Assembly (NCBI GenBank): GCA_018882965.1
Contig: VEQY01000024.1
Location: 1 to 42,305, forward strand
From: Mycobacterium sp.
Lineage (GTDB): Bacteria > Actinomycetota > Actinomycetes > Mycobacteriales > Mycobacteriaceae
Direction of reading: 5' to 3'
DNA length: 42,305 bases
The notes under the pieces were generated by a model, which had not been told where the DNA came from, ran no database searches, and saw nothing but the letters and a program-made list of their open reading frames with translations. The position numbers and the translations under genes were made by a program. Below, piece after piece: positions 7,951 to 15,908 of the stretch; the stretch's first letter is position 1, and every line of letters starts with the position of its first letter.

Positions 7951-10248
7951 GTGGCGAACGTGCGCTGGGTGCTGCTGGGCGCGACGCTGGCCGCGCTCGT
8001 CGCAGGCGGCATCGCGTGGCTTGCCGACGCACCCCACGTCGCCCACGCCTGCTGGGTGGCCGGCACGCTGGCCGCGGTGATCCCGGCCGCCTGGTGGGTG
8101 ATCGCCGGCTTGCGGGCCGGGAAGTTCGGCGTCGACGTCCTAGCCGTGCTCTCGCTGCTCGGTGCCCTGGCGGTGCGCGAGTACCTGGCCGGTGCGCTGA
8201 TCGCGGTGATGCTCGCGACCGGCCAGGCGCTCGACGCCGCCGCCGAGCGCCGCGCGACCAAGGATCTGCGGGCGCTACTGGACCGCGTGCCCCGCACGGC
8301 GCGCCGCCGACACGGCGACGACATCGAGGTGGTCGAGCTGGACGCGATCGCGGTCGACGACGTGGTTCTGGTCGGCCCCGGCGAGGTGCTGCCGGTGGAC
8401 GGCAGGGTGTCTTCGGCCTACGCCGTCATCGACGACTCGGCGCTGACCGGCGAGCCCCTGCAGGTGCGCTACGCCCAGGATGAGGCGGTGCGCAGCGGCA
8501 GCGTCAACGCCGGCGGCGGGTTCGAACTGCGCGCCTCGGCCACCGCCGAGGACAGCACCTACGCGGGCATCGTGCGACTGGCCAAGCAGGCCGCGGCGGA
8601 GTCCGCGCCGATCGTGCGCATCGCTGACCGGGTGGCGGCCTGGTTCGTCCCGCTGGCCCTGGCGGTCGCGGGCCTGGCCTGGCTGCTCAGCGGCTCGCCC
8701 GCCCGGGCGGTCGCGGTGCTGGTGGTGGCCACGCCGTGTCCGCTGCTGCTCGCCGCACCGGTGGCCATCGTCTCCGGGCTCTCGCGCACCTCGCGGATCG
8801 GCGTGCTCGTTCGAGGCGGCGGACCGCTGGAAACATTAGGCCGCGCAACCACTTTGGTGCTCGACAAGACCGGGACGCTGACCTCGGGCCGGCCCCGCGG
8901 CACCGATATCGTCGTCGCGCCGGGCTGGGACATCGACGAGGTGCTCGGACTGGCGGCCTCGGCCGATCAACTCTCACCGCACGTGCTGGCGGCCGCGATC
9001 GTCGACGAGGCGCGACAGCGCGGGCTGGCGCTGAGCGTGCCGAGCGAGGTTGACGAGGAGGCCGGCACCGGCGTCTCGGCGCTGGTCGGCGGTCGCCGGG
9101 TGCGCGTCGGCAACCTCGGGCTTGACGGCGAACTCTCGGACTGGGCTGCCTCGGTGCTGTCGCGGGCTGCGCTCGACGGAGCGGTGATCGCCTGGGTGCG
9201 GGTGGACGGAGAATTGATAGGGGCGATTCTGCTCGCCGACCCGCTGCGACCCGATGCGCCGCGCACCCTGCGCCGGCTGCGCACGGCGGGTATCACGCGT
9301 CTGGTGATGCTCACCGGGGACCGCCCAGCACCGGCGGAGCAGATCGGCACGGTGCTGGGTCTCGACGAGGTGGCCGCCCAGCAGAGCCCGGCCGACAAGG
9401 TGGCGCGGGTGCGTGCCGAATGCGAGCGGGCGGTCACCGCGATGGTCGGCGACGGGGTGAACGACGCGCCGGCACTGGCCGCCGCCGACGTCGGTGTGGC
9501 GATGGGTGCGCGGGGATCGACGGCCAGTTCGGAGGCCGCCGACATCGTGCTGACCGCCGATCGCCTCGACCGCCTCGCCGACGCCAAGCTCATCGCGCGC
9601 CGCTCACGGCGCATCGCCGTCCAGAGTGCGGTGATCGGGATGGGATTGTCGTTGGTGGCCATGGGTTTTGCCGCCGTCGGGCTCCTGCCGCCGGCAGCGG
9701 GCGCGCTGCTGCAGGAGGGAATCGACCTGGCGGTCATCCTCAACGCGCTGCGCGCGCTGCGCACCGATCACGCCGCCATGCCCGTGCTGGGGCACCACGC
9801 CGAGGAATTGGTTCGCCGTTTCGCCGCCGAGCACGAGCGGATGCGCGACGACCTGTCGGTGCTACGCGATGCCGCCCAGCAGATCTCCGCCGGCGAGCGC
9901 GACGCCGCGCTGACCACCCTGCAGGCCGCCGACACCTTCCTGCAGGACACGCTGCTGCCGCACGAGGACGCGGAGGATTCAACGCTCTACCCGGCACTGG
10001 CCCGGCCGCTGGGCAGCGCCGAGGCGACGGCGACGATGAGCCGGATGCACGCCGAGATCCATCGGCTGTCGACCCGATTGCACAGCCACCGCGAGATGGC
10101 CGAGGCGGCCGGTACGGTGACCCTCGAACAGTCCGACGACCTACTGGCCTGCCTCTACGGATTGCACGCCCTGCTGTGTCTGCACTTCGTGCAGGAGGAG
10201 GAGAACTTCTTCGTGCTGGCATCCAGCCTCGCCGATCCGTCGCCGTGA
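7951..10248 (+). CDS. P1B-5-type metal-transporting ATPase with C-terminal hemerythrin domain
   Basis: A heavy-metal P-type ATPase of 765 residues (GTG start). The actuator TGEP is at 166-169, the membrane metal site TPCP at 261-264, the phosphorylated Asp in DKTGT at 305 and the hinge GDGVNDAP near 500. There is no N-terminal CxxC metal-binding domain. The last 150 residues, from about 612 (GHHAEELVRRFAAEHERM), form a hemerythrin-like four-helix domain. Its candidate di-iron ligands are the His/Glu in FAAEHERM, LLPHEDAEDSTLYPA, MHAEIHRL and CLHFVQEEENFF. A TPCP site plus a C-terminal hemerythrin is the hallmark of P1B-5 ATPases such as rhizobial Nia (Ni/Fe efflux), so iron or nickel export is inferred. 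The frame stays open far upstream, but that part lies antisense to other genes. It overlaps the next gene by 4 bp. Confidence 0.88.
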   Translation: MANVRWVLLGATLAALVAGGIAWLADAPHVAHACWVAGTLAAVIPAAWWVIAGLRAGKFGVDVLAVLSLLGALAVREYLAGALIAVMLATGQALDAAAERRATKDLRALLDRVPRTARRRHGDDIEVVELDAIAVDDVVLVGPGEVLPVDGRVSSAYAVIDDSALTGEPLQVRYAQDEAVRSGSVNAGGGFELRASATAEDSTYAGIVRLAKQAAAESAPIVRIADRVAAWFVPLALAVAGLAWLLSGSPARAVAVLVVATPCPLLLAAPVAIVSGLSRTSRIGVLVRGGGPLETLGRATTLVLDKTGTLTSGRPRGTDIVVAPGWDIDEVLGLAASADQLSPHVLAAAIVDEARQRGLALSVPSEVDEEAGTGVSALVGGRRVRVGNLGLDGELSDWAASVLSRAALDGAVIAWVRVDGELIGAILLADPLRPDAPRTLRRLRTAGITRLVMLTGDRPAPAEQIGTVLGLDEVAAQQSPADKVARVRAECERAVTAMVGDGVNDAPALAAADVGVAMGARGSTASSEAADIVLTADRLDRLADAKLIARRSRRIAVQSAVIGMGLSLVAMGFAAVGLLPPAAGALLQEGIDLAVILNALRALRTDHAAMPVLGHHAEELVRRFAAEHERMRDDLSVLRDAAQQISAGERDAALTTLQAADTFLQDTLLPHEDAEDSTLYPALARPLGSAEATATMSRMHAEIHRLSTRLHSHREMAEAAGTVTLEQSDDLLACLYGLHALLCLHFVQEEENFFVLASSLADPSP

Positions 10249-11405
10249 CCTGGCTGACCCGCAACGTCCGGGTGCTCTCGGCGGTGTCCTTTCTGCAGGA
10301 CACCGCCAGTGAACTGCTCTACCCCCTGCTGCCGATCTACCTGACCACGGTGCTCGGGGCCCCGCCGGCGGTGGTGGGCGCCATCGAGGGCGCGGCCGAG
10401 GGGGCGGCGTCGGTCACCAAGATCGCCGTCGGCCCCCTCGGCGACCGTTTCGCCAAGCGCCCGCTGATCGCGACCGGCTACGGCATGGCGGCACTGGGCA
10501 AGGTCATCGTTGCCGCGGCCGGCTCCTGGCCCGGAGTGCTCACCGGCCGGGTGGTCGACCGGCTGGGCAAGGGCCTGCGCGGCGGGCCGCGCGACGCGCT
10601 GTTGGTCGAGGGCCTCGAACCCGGTTCACGCGGAAAGGTTTTCGGTTTCCACCGCGCGATGGACACCCTGGGTGCGGTGATCGGTCCGCTGCTGGGCCTG
10701 CTCGGCTATCAGCTTCTCGACCAGCAGATCGCACCGCTGCTCTACGTCGCGATCATCCCGGCGGTGCTCTCGGTGCTGCTGATCGTCCTCGTGCGGGAGC
10801 GGCCGCGGACCGGCCCGCGGCCACCCCGTCGGCCGGTGTTCGAGGGCATGCGGGAGTTGCCGCGCCGGTTCTGGCGGGTGACCGCCGTCGTCGTCGGCTT
10901 CGGGCTGGTGAACTTTCCCGACGCGCTGCTGCTGTTGCGGCTCAACGAGATCGGCTTCGGTGTCGTCGAGGTCATCCTCGCCTACGTCACCTACAACCTG
11001 GTGTACGCCCTGGCCAGCTTCCCCGCCGGTGTGCTCGCCGACCGGTTGCCCCGCTCGGCGGTCTTCGGCATCGGTCTGGTGTTCTTCGCGGTCGGCTACA
11101 TCGGGTTGGGCCTGACCACCGACCCGGTGCTCGCCTGGGTGCTGATCGGGGTCTACGGCTTGTTCACCGCGTGCACCGACGGCGTCGGTAAGGCGTGGGT
11201 GTCCGGACTGGTCGGCCCTGACCGCCAATCCACCGCCCAGGGGGTGTTCCAGGGCGGCAGCGGGCTGGCGATCCTCGTCGCCGGGTTGTGGGCGGGGCTG
11301 CTGTGGGGTGCCGACGGGCGGTTGCCGCTGCTGATCTCGGGAGCGGTCGGCGGCTGCTTCGCGGCCGCGCTGCTCGGCCGGTGGGTGCTGCTGCGCGCTC
11401 GTTAG
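10245..11405 (+). CDS. MFS transporter coupled to the metal ATPase
   Basis: A 386-residue major facilitator protein with about 12 membrane helices. The loop 2-3 signature reads GPLGDRFAKRPLIATGYGMA near residues 65-85, and RLGKGLRGGPRDALLVEG and FHRAMDTLGAVIGPLLGLLGY are characteristic of a bacterial MFS subfamily without a fixed substrate. The GTG start overlaps the ATPase stop (GTGA), so translation is coupled and a joint role is likely, for example export of a metal, a metal chelate or a related toxic solute; this is inference. The frame is open upstream inside the ATPase gene in another phase, and that extension is not used. The stop TAG is part of the TAGGCT hexamer in front of cobF. Confidence 0.85.
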   Translation: MTWLTRNVRVLSAVSFLQDTASELLYPLLPIYLTTVLGAPPAVVGAIEGAAEGAASVTKIAVGPLGDRFAKRPLIATGYGMAALGKVIVAAAGSWPGVLTGRVVDRLGKGLRGGPRDALLVEGLEPGSRGKVFGFHRAMDTLGAVIGPLLGLLGYQLLDQQIAPLLYVAIIPAVLSVLLIVLVRERPRTGPRPPRRPVFEGMRELPRRFWRVTAVVVGFGLVNFPDALLLLRLNEIGFGVVEVILAYVTYNLVYALASFPAGVLADRLPRSAVFGIGLVFFAVGYIGLGLTTDPVLAWVLIGVYGLFTACTDGVGKAWVSGLVGPDRQSTAQGVFQGGSGLAILVAGLWAGLLWGADGRLPLLISGAVGGCFAAALLGRWVLLRAR

Positions 11406-11408
11406 GCT
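11403..11408 (+). promoter_or_regulatory. Candidate leaderless -10 (TAGGCT) of cobF overlapping the MFS stop codon
   Basis: TAGGCT begins with the TAG stop of the MFS gene and ends seven bases before the cobF ATG. The same stop/-10 arrangement recurs in front of purN (33457-33462). Confidence 0.4.
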
Positions 11409-11415
11409 CACCGGC

Positions 11416-12150
11416 ATGCGGTCGATCCACGTCATCGGCATCGGGGTGGGTGACCCCGACTTCGTGACCGGGCAGGCGATCCGGGCGCTCAACGACACCC
11501 AGGTGTTCTTCGCCGCCGACAAAGGTGAGGCCAGGCGGGATCTGGTCGAACTGCGCCGCGAGGTGTGTCGCCGCTTCATCACCGAACCGGGGTACCGGTT
11601 CGTCGAGTTGGCCGACCCGGTGCGTGCCGATACCGGTGACTACCGCGCGGCCGTCGCCGACTGGCACACCGCCCGGGCGCGGCTGTGGGCCGAGGCGATC
11701 GCGAGCGAGCTGGAACCCGACGGTGTCGGAGCCTTCCTCGCCTGGGGGGACCCCTCGCTCTATGACAGCACGCTGCGCATCCTCGACGAGGTCGCCCGTC
11801 ACGTCGAGCTGACCTACGACGTCATTCCCGGCGTCACCGCGGTGCAGGTGCTGACCGCGCGGCACCGCATCCCGCTCAACGACGTCGGCGAGCCGGTGCT
11901 GATCACCACCGGCCGGCAGCTGCGCGCGAACGGACTGTGCGGCTCGGCGGTGGTGATGCTCGACGGGGACTGCGCTTTTCTGGAGTGCGCGCCGCAGACC
12001 CGGATCTGGTGGGGCGCCTACCTCGGCAGCCCCGACGAGCTACTGGTGGCCGGCACCGTCGGCGAGGTGGGCTCGCGCATCGCCGAGTTGCGCGCCCAGG
12101 CCCGATCCCGGCACGGCTGGATCATGGACACCTACCTTCTCCGGGCGTGA
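11416..12150 (+). CDS. cobF: Precorrin-6A synthase (deacetylating) CobF
   Basis: CobF catalyses the C-1 methylation and deacetylation that converts precorrin-5 to precorrin-6A in aerobic cobalamin synthesis, using S-adenosylmethionine. The 244 residues show the tetrapyrrole methylase fold: IHVIGIGVGDPDFVTGQA at the N-terminus, the SAM-binding GDPSLYDSTLRILDEV near residue 114, and VIPGVTAVQVLTARHRIPLN. The DTQVFFAADKGEAR stretch is typical of CobF rather than other methylases. M. tuberculosis lacks cobF, whereas rapid growers keep it, which supports the organism assignment. No other cobalamin gene is nearby, so it stands alone. The ATG start follows a TAGGCT hexamer. Confidence 0.92.
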   Translation: MRSIHVIGIGVGDPDFVTGQAIRALNDTQVFFAADKGEARRDLVELRREVCRRFITEPGYRFVELADPVRADTGDYRAAVADWHTARARLWAEAIASELEPDGVGAFLAWGDPSLYDSTLRILDEVARHVELTYDVIPGVTAVQVLTARHRIPLNDVGEPVLITTGRQLRANGLCGSAVVMLDGDCAFLECAPQTRIWWGAYLGSPDELLVAGTVGEVGSRIAELRAQARSRHGWIMDTYLLRA

Positions 12151-12162
12151 CATGATCGAGCC

Positions 12163-12561
12163 GTGGCGTCCTTTCTGACCCGCGCCGCGGTCACCGGCCT
12201 GGCGCTGTGGGTGGTCACCCTCATCGTGCCCGGCATCAGCTTCGTCGGCGGTGAGACCGACCTGCAGAGGATCGGCATCGTGCTGGTCGTCGCGATCATC
12301 TTCGGACTGGTCAACGCCGTCATCAAACCGATCGTCCAGCTGCTGTCCATCCCGCTCTACATCCTGACCCTGGGACTGTTCCACGTCGTGATCAACGCGC
12401 TGATGCTGTGGATCACCTCGTGGATCACCGAGCACACCACGCACTGGGGCCTGCAGATCGACCGCTTCTGGTGGACCGCGATCTGGGCGGCGATCGTGCT
12501 GTCCCTCGTCGGCTGGGTCTTCTCCCTGCCGTTCCGCGGCGCCGAGCGGGCCTTGGGCTGA
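12163..12561 (+). CDS. Holin-superfamily-IV-like four-helix membrane protein
   Basis: A 132-residue protein with four hydrophobic segments (about 7-27, 38-58, 66-90 and 104-125). It matches the actinobacterial 'phage holin family / membrane protein of unknown function' group: GIVLVVAIIFGLVNAVIKPIVQLLSIPLYILTLGL is typical, here spanning residues 42-76. Despite the family name, nothing phage-derived surrounds it and a lytic function is unlikely; the real role is unknown. The GTG start is six bases after a CATGAT hexamer, and it ends 7 nt before the glycosylase gene. Confidence 0.75.
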   Translation: MASFLTRAAVTGLALWVVTLIVPGISFVGGETDLQRIGIVLVVAIIFGLVNAVIKPIVQLLSIPLYILTLGLFHVVINALMLWITSWITEHTTHWGLQIDRFWWTAIWAAIVLSLVGWVFSLPFRGAERALG

Positions 12562-12568
12562 GGGCCGG

Positions 12569-13423
12569 GTGCCCGAGCTCCCCGAAGTCGAGGCTCTCGC
12601 CGACCATCTGCGCCGCCATGCCGTCGGACACCGGGTCGAACGCGTCGACGTCGCGTCGCTGTCGGCGCTGAAGACCGTCGACCCGCCCGTCGCCGCCCTG
12701 CACGGGCAGCCGGTGACCGGCGCACAGCGGTGGGGAAAGTTCCTCGGGCTGCGCGTGGGCGAGCGCTGGCTGATCACCCATCTGTCGCGGGCCGGGTGGC
12801 TGCGCTGGTCGGACTCCCTCGGCACCGCACCGCTCAAACCCGGAAAGGGACCCATCGCGCTGCGGGTGCACCTCGGCGACGGGCGCGGTTTCGACCTCAC
12901 CGAGGCCGGCACCCAGAAACGGCTGGCGGTGTGGGTGGTCGACAACCCCGCGAGCATCGACGCCCTCGCCGCGCTCGGTCCCGACGCCCTGGGCATCTCG
13001 GCGGCAGACCTCGCCGAGGTGCTGGCCCGCAGCAGCGGCCGGATCAAGACGGCGATCACCGACCAGAAGCTCATCGCCGGCATCGGCAACGCCTACAGCG
13101 ACGAGATCCTGCACGCCGCGCGGATCTCGCCGTTCGCGACCTCCTCCAACCTCGCCGCGGCCCAGGTGTCGGCACTGCACGAGGCGATGGTGTCGGTGCT
13201 CACCGGCGCGGTGCAGCGCTCGGTCGGACAGCAGGCGGCGAAACTCAAGGGCGAGAAACGATCTGGACTGTCGGTGCACGGCCGCACCGGCCTGCCATGC
13301 CCGGCGTGCGGGGACACCGTGCGGGAAGTCGCCTTCGCCGACAAGTCGTTCCAGTACTGCCCGGGCTGCCAGACCGGGGGCCGGGTGCTGGCCGACCGCC
13401 GGCTGTCGCGACTGTTGAAGTGA
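12569..13423 (+). CDS. fpg2: Fpg/Nei family DNA glycosylase
   Basis: A base-excision-repair glycosylase/AP lyase of 284 residues. The N-terminus MPELPEVEAL carries the catalytic Pro2 and Glu3. The helix-two-turn-helix reads DQKLIAGIGNAYSDEILHAA (about 168-187). The C-terminal zinc finger CPAC...CPGC ends in QTGGRVLADRRLSRLL, with the strand Arg. It looks complete and active, whereas the syntenic M. tuberculosis Rv0944 is a short remnant. The closest named relative is probably the second Fpg (Fpg2/MutM2) of rapid growers; oxidised purines or pyrimidines are possible substrates. It starts at GTG 12569 just after the holin-like gene and its stop is 15 nt before the SDR start, so repair and SDR genes are closely packed. 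Confidence 0.9.
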   Translation: MPELPEVEALADHLRRHAVGHRVERVDVASLSALKTVDPPVAALHGQPVTGAQRWGKFLGLRVGERWLITHLSRAGWLRWSDSLGTAPLKPGKGPIALRVHLGDGRGFDLTEAGTQKRLAVWVVDNPASIDALAALGPDALGISAADLAEVLARSSGRIKTAITDQKLIAGIGNAYSDEILHAARISPFATSSNLAAAQVSALHEAMVSVLTGAVQRSVGQQAAKLKGEKRSGLSVHGRTGLPCPACGDTVREVAFADKSFQYCPGCQTGGRVLADRRLSRLLK

Positions 13424-13425
13424 AC

Positions 13426-13431
13426 TACGCT
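13426..13431 (+). promoter_or_regulatory. Candidate leaderless -10 (TACGCT) of the SDR gene
   Basis: TACGCT lies six bases before GTG 13438 and helps to choose that start over the in-frame GTG at 13420. Confidence 0.35.
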
Positions 13432-13437
13432 GAGTCC

Positions 13438-14187
13438 GTGCACCGGCAGAGGATCCTCATCACCGGCGCCAGTGCCGGCCTGGGCGCCGGGATGGCGCGC
13501 GCGTTCGCCGCCAAGGGCCGTGATCTGGCGCTGTGCGCGCGGCGGACCGACCGGCTCGACGAACTCAAGGCCGAACTCACCGCCCGTCACCCGGGCATCA
13601 CCGTCGCCGTCGCCGAACTCGACGTCAACGACCACGAACAGGTGCCCAAGGTGTTCGCCGCGCTGGCCGACGAACTGGGTGGCCTGGACCGGGTCATCGT
13701 CAACGCCGGCATCGGCAAGGGCGCCCCGCTGGGCAGCGGCAAGCTGTGGGCCAACAAAGCGACCCTGGAGACCAATCTGGTCGCCGCACTCGTGCAGATC
13801 GAGACCGCGCTGGAGATTTTCACCAAGTCCGGTTCCGGACATCTGGTGCTGATCTCCAGCGTGCTGGCCAACAAGGGCGTGCCCGGGGTCAAGGCCGCCT
13901 ACGCCGCAAGCAAGGCGGGGGTGTCCTCGCTGGGGGAGTCGCTGCGGGCCGAATACCCCTCCGGTCCGATCCGGGTCACGGTGATCGAGCCCGGTTACAT
14001 CGAGTCGGAGATGACCGCCAAGGCCGAGACCACCATGCTCATGGTGGACAACCAGACCGGTGTGGCCGAGATGGTGGTGGCCATCGAACGGGAGCGGGGG
14101 CGGGCGATCGTCCCGCGCTGGCCGTGGGTGCCGCTGGTGGCGATGCTCAAGGTGCTGCCGCCGAATTTGACGAAGCGGTTCGCCTGA
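13438..14187 (+). CDS. Short-chain dehydrogenase/reductase (Rv0945-like)
   Basis: A classical SDR of 249 residues. It has the dinucleotide motif TGASAGLG near residue 9, the NAG motif in VIVNAGIGKG, the catalytic Ser in LISSVL, and the YxxxK pair in YAASKAGV. An Arg-rich patch CARRTDRLDEL just after beta-2 suggests preference for NADP(H). The substrate is unknown; the family includes ketoreductases and alcohol dehydrogenases. The order Fpg-SDR-(minus) pgi matches M. tuberculosis Rv0944-Rv0945-Rv0946c. An upstream in-frame GTG at 13420 overlaps the glycosylase stop (GTGA) and would add six residues; the start at 13438 is preferred because the protein then begins directly at RQRILITGAS and a -10-like hexamer precedes it. 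Confidence 0.88.
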   Translation: MHRQRILITGASAGLGAGMARAFAAKGRDLALCARRTDRLDELKAELTARHPGITVAVAELDVNDHEQVPKVFAALADELGGLDRVIVNAGIGKGAPLGSGKLWANKATLETNLVAALVQIETALEIFTKSGSGHLVLISSVLANKGVPGVKAAYAASKAGVSSLGESLRAEYPSGPIRVTVIEPGYIESEMTAKAETTMLMVDNQTGVAEMVVAIERERGRAIVPRWPWVPLVAMLKVLPPNLTKRFA

Positions 14188-14213
14188 GCGCCCCGGTGGG
14201 CCACAATCGTGCG

Positions 14214-14489
14214 ATGAAACTGTTTCTGATCGCGGCACTCTCGGTGGGTGCACTCGCTACGGCCGGGCCGGCCCCCGCCAATCCGCCCGACTGCGTCAGC
14301 CCCGACGGATCACCCTGCATGGTCGTCGACGGCGACGGGGTGAGCGGCGAGATCCCCGGCGGCCCGGCGGGCAGCGCCGGCCCCCAGGGTGCCAGCGGCA
14401 GCATCCCCGGCGGCCCCAGCGGTGAGGTCGGCCCCGGCGGCGCCTCCGGCTGCGTGCCCGGCGTCGGCTGCCTCGACATCCCCGCCTAG
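14214..14489 (+). CDS. Small Gly/Pro-rich secreted protein
   Basis: A 91-residue exported protein. The signal peptide MKLFLIAALSVGALATAG... is probably cleaved after the Ala-rich PAPAN. The mature part opens with CVSPDGSPC and closes with GCVPGVGC, so two cysteine pairs frame a low-complexity centre. That centre consists of repeated GEIPGGPAGSAGPQGASGS-like triplets with Gly at almost every third position, resembling a short collagen-like tract. A CACAAT hexamer lies six bases before the ATG. No family was recognised. It runs into the convergent MFS gene with a 6-nt gap. The coding call rests on the signal peptide, the cysteine frame and the codon bias. Confidence 0.7.
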   Translation: MKLFLIAALSVGALATAGPAPANPPDCVSPDGSPCMVVDGDGVSGEIPGGPAGSAGPQGASGSIPGGPSGEVGPGGASGCVPGVGCLDIPA

Positions 14490-14495
14490 CTGTAT

Positions 14496-15908
14496 TCAGT
14501 CGGCCGGCAGCGTCTCGGTGTTGCGGGCGTCGTCGCGTTCGAGCGCCCGGATGAAGATCCGGTAGATCAGCAGCGCGAGCACAGCGATGATGGCGAGAAT
14601 CAGCAGCACCGAGCCGTAGGTCGCCACCGTCGGTGACTGACCGGCAAAGGATGTCAGCCCGAGTTCGAGACTGCGCAGTTTCGCCGAGTAGGCGATCCCG
14701 ATGGGCACCGCCATGTTGATGATCAGATTGTAAAACCCGATCGCGATGCCCCCCTTCGCTTTCGGGACGTCACGGATCGCCGTCGACAGCAGGGGTGCGT
14801 ACATCAGGGCGAACCCTGATCCGAACAAGACCATCGAGATGGCAAAGATGCCGACCCAGCCGCCGACGAGGATCGCCGGAGCCAGCAGAGCCAGGGCGAT
14901 CATCACCATGGCGATGACGATTGCCTGCTTGGAACTGAGGTACCTCGCGATCTTCCCGGAGAGCACGCCGACGATCACGGCAGCGGTGTAGCCGGGGACC
15001 AGCAGCAGCGAAACGTCGGACAGTTTCCAGTCATAGATGCCCTTGATGATGAACGGGAAGATGAACTGGTAGCCGAGTTGAACCGAGTAGACGACGAAGA
15101 CGACCACCAGCATCAACGTGTACTGCCTGTTCCTGAAGAACTCGATCGTGATCAGCGCGTCGGGACGGGTCCGGATGTGCCAGACGAACACGACGATGCC
15201 CGCCACCGCGGGCAGCAGGTACCACCAGTTGAAATCCTGCATGAACATGACGATCCCGGCCGCGATCAGGGCGACGAGGAACAGACCGAAGATGTCCAGG
15301 TGACTCTCCGCGGTCTGCTCGGCGGGAACGTTCTTCAGAATGAAGGGGATGGTCAGCAGAACGACAAGATTGACCAGGAAGAAGGCGGTCCATCCGACAT
15401 AGGTGGCGATGAAACCGCCACCGACGGCGCCGAGCAGAAGCGACAACTGGAACGCCGCCGTGCTGTATCCGAGGTACTTCTTCTGCTCGTCGCCGGTGAA
15501 ATGCTTGGTGGCCCAGATGACGTAGAGGGTTTCCGCAGCCGCCAGACCGCAGGTCTGAATGATCCGACCGGTCAGGATCCCGCCGAAGGAGCCCTGCAGA
15601 GCGAAGCCGATCACGCATCCGATCGCCATCACGATGATGGCGAAGATCATCAGCCGCCGGATGCTGATGGAGTCCGACAGCGCGGCATACACGACCGCGC
15701 CGATGCCGATCAGGATTCCGGGCAGCGTGGCCTGCAGGCTGACCGTGTTCTCCGACAGTCCGAGCGACGCCGCGATCGACGGTGACATCAGCTTGAAGCC
15801 GTTGTCCATGACCAGTGAGAACACGAACAAGAACAGCAGGACCGGGACTGCCTTCTGAGGGTGGAGAGCCAGGCCGGTCTTCGGGTCGACCTGCTCGGCG
15901 TCGCTCAC
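14496..15908 (-). CDS. 14-helix MFS transporter (DHA2-like), coupled to deoD
   Basis: A 470-residue major facilitator protein with about 14 hydrophobic helices, resembling the DHA2 / Tet(K)-Tet38 type of Gram-positive drug:proton antiporters. Key stretches are SLVMDNGFKLMSPSIAASLG at helix 1, LSDSISIRRLMIFAIIVM (motif A position) and GRIIQTCGLAAAETLYVIWA. It has more Lys, Ile and Phe than most neighbouring proteins, hinting at a different origin. The GTG start overlaps the deoD stop by 4 bp (GTGA), so the two are translationally coupled; a nucleoside or purine base is therefore a plausible cargo, but a drug-like substrate fits the sequence as well. It is the last gene of the minus-strand run pgi-deoD-MFS. 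Confidence 0.82.
   Translation of the reverse strand: MSDAEQVDPKTGLALHPQKAVPVLLFLFVFSLVMDNGFKLMSPSIAASLGLSENTVSLQATLPGILIGIGAVVYAALSDSISIRRLMIFAIIVMAIGCVIGFALQGSFGGILTGRIIQTCGLAAAETLYVIWATKHFTGDEQKKYLGYSTAAFQLSLLLGAVGGGFIATYVGWTAFFLVNLVVLLTIPFILKNVPAEQTAESHLDIFGLFLVALIAAGIVMFMQDFNWWYLLPAVAGIVVFVWHIRTRPDALITIEFFRNRQYTLMLVVVFVVYSVQLGYQFIFPFIIKGIYDWKLSDVSLLLVPGYTAAVIVGVLSGKIARYLSSKQAIVIAMVMIALALLAPAILVGGWVGIFAISMVLFGSGFALMYAPLLSTAIRDVPKAKGGIAIGFYNLIINMAVPIGIAYSAKLRSLELGLTSFAGQSPTVATYGSVLLILAIIAVLALLIYRIFIRALERDDARNTETLPAD

Noticed and set aside
12163..12561. Prophage remnant based on the holin-like gene
   Set aside because: The family is a common chromosomal four-helix membrane protein in actinobacteria and no phage gene is nearby.
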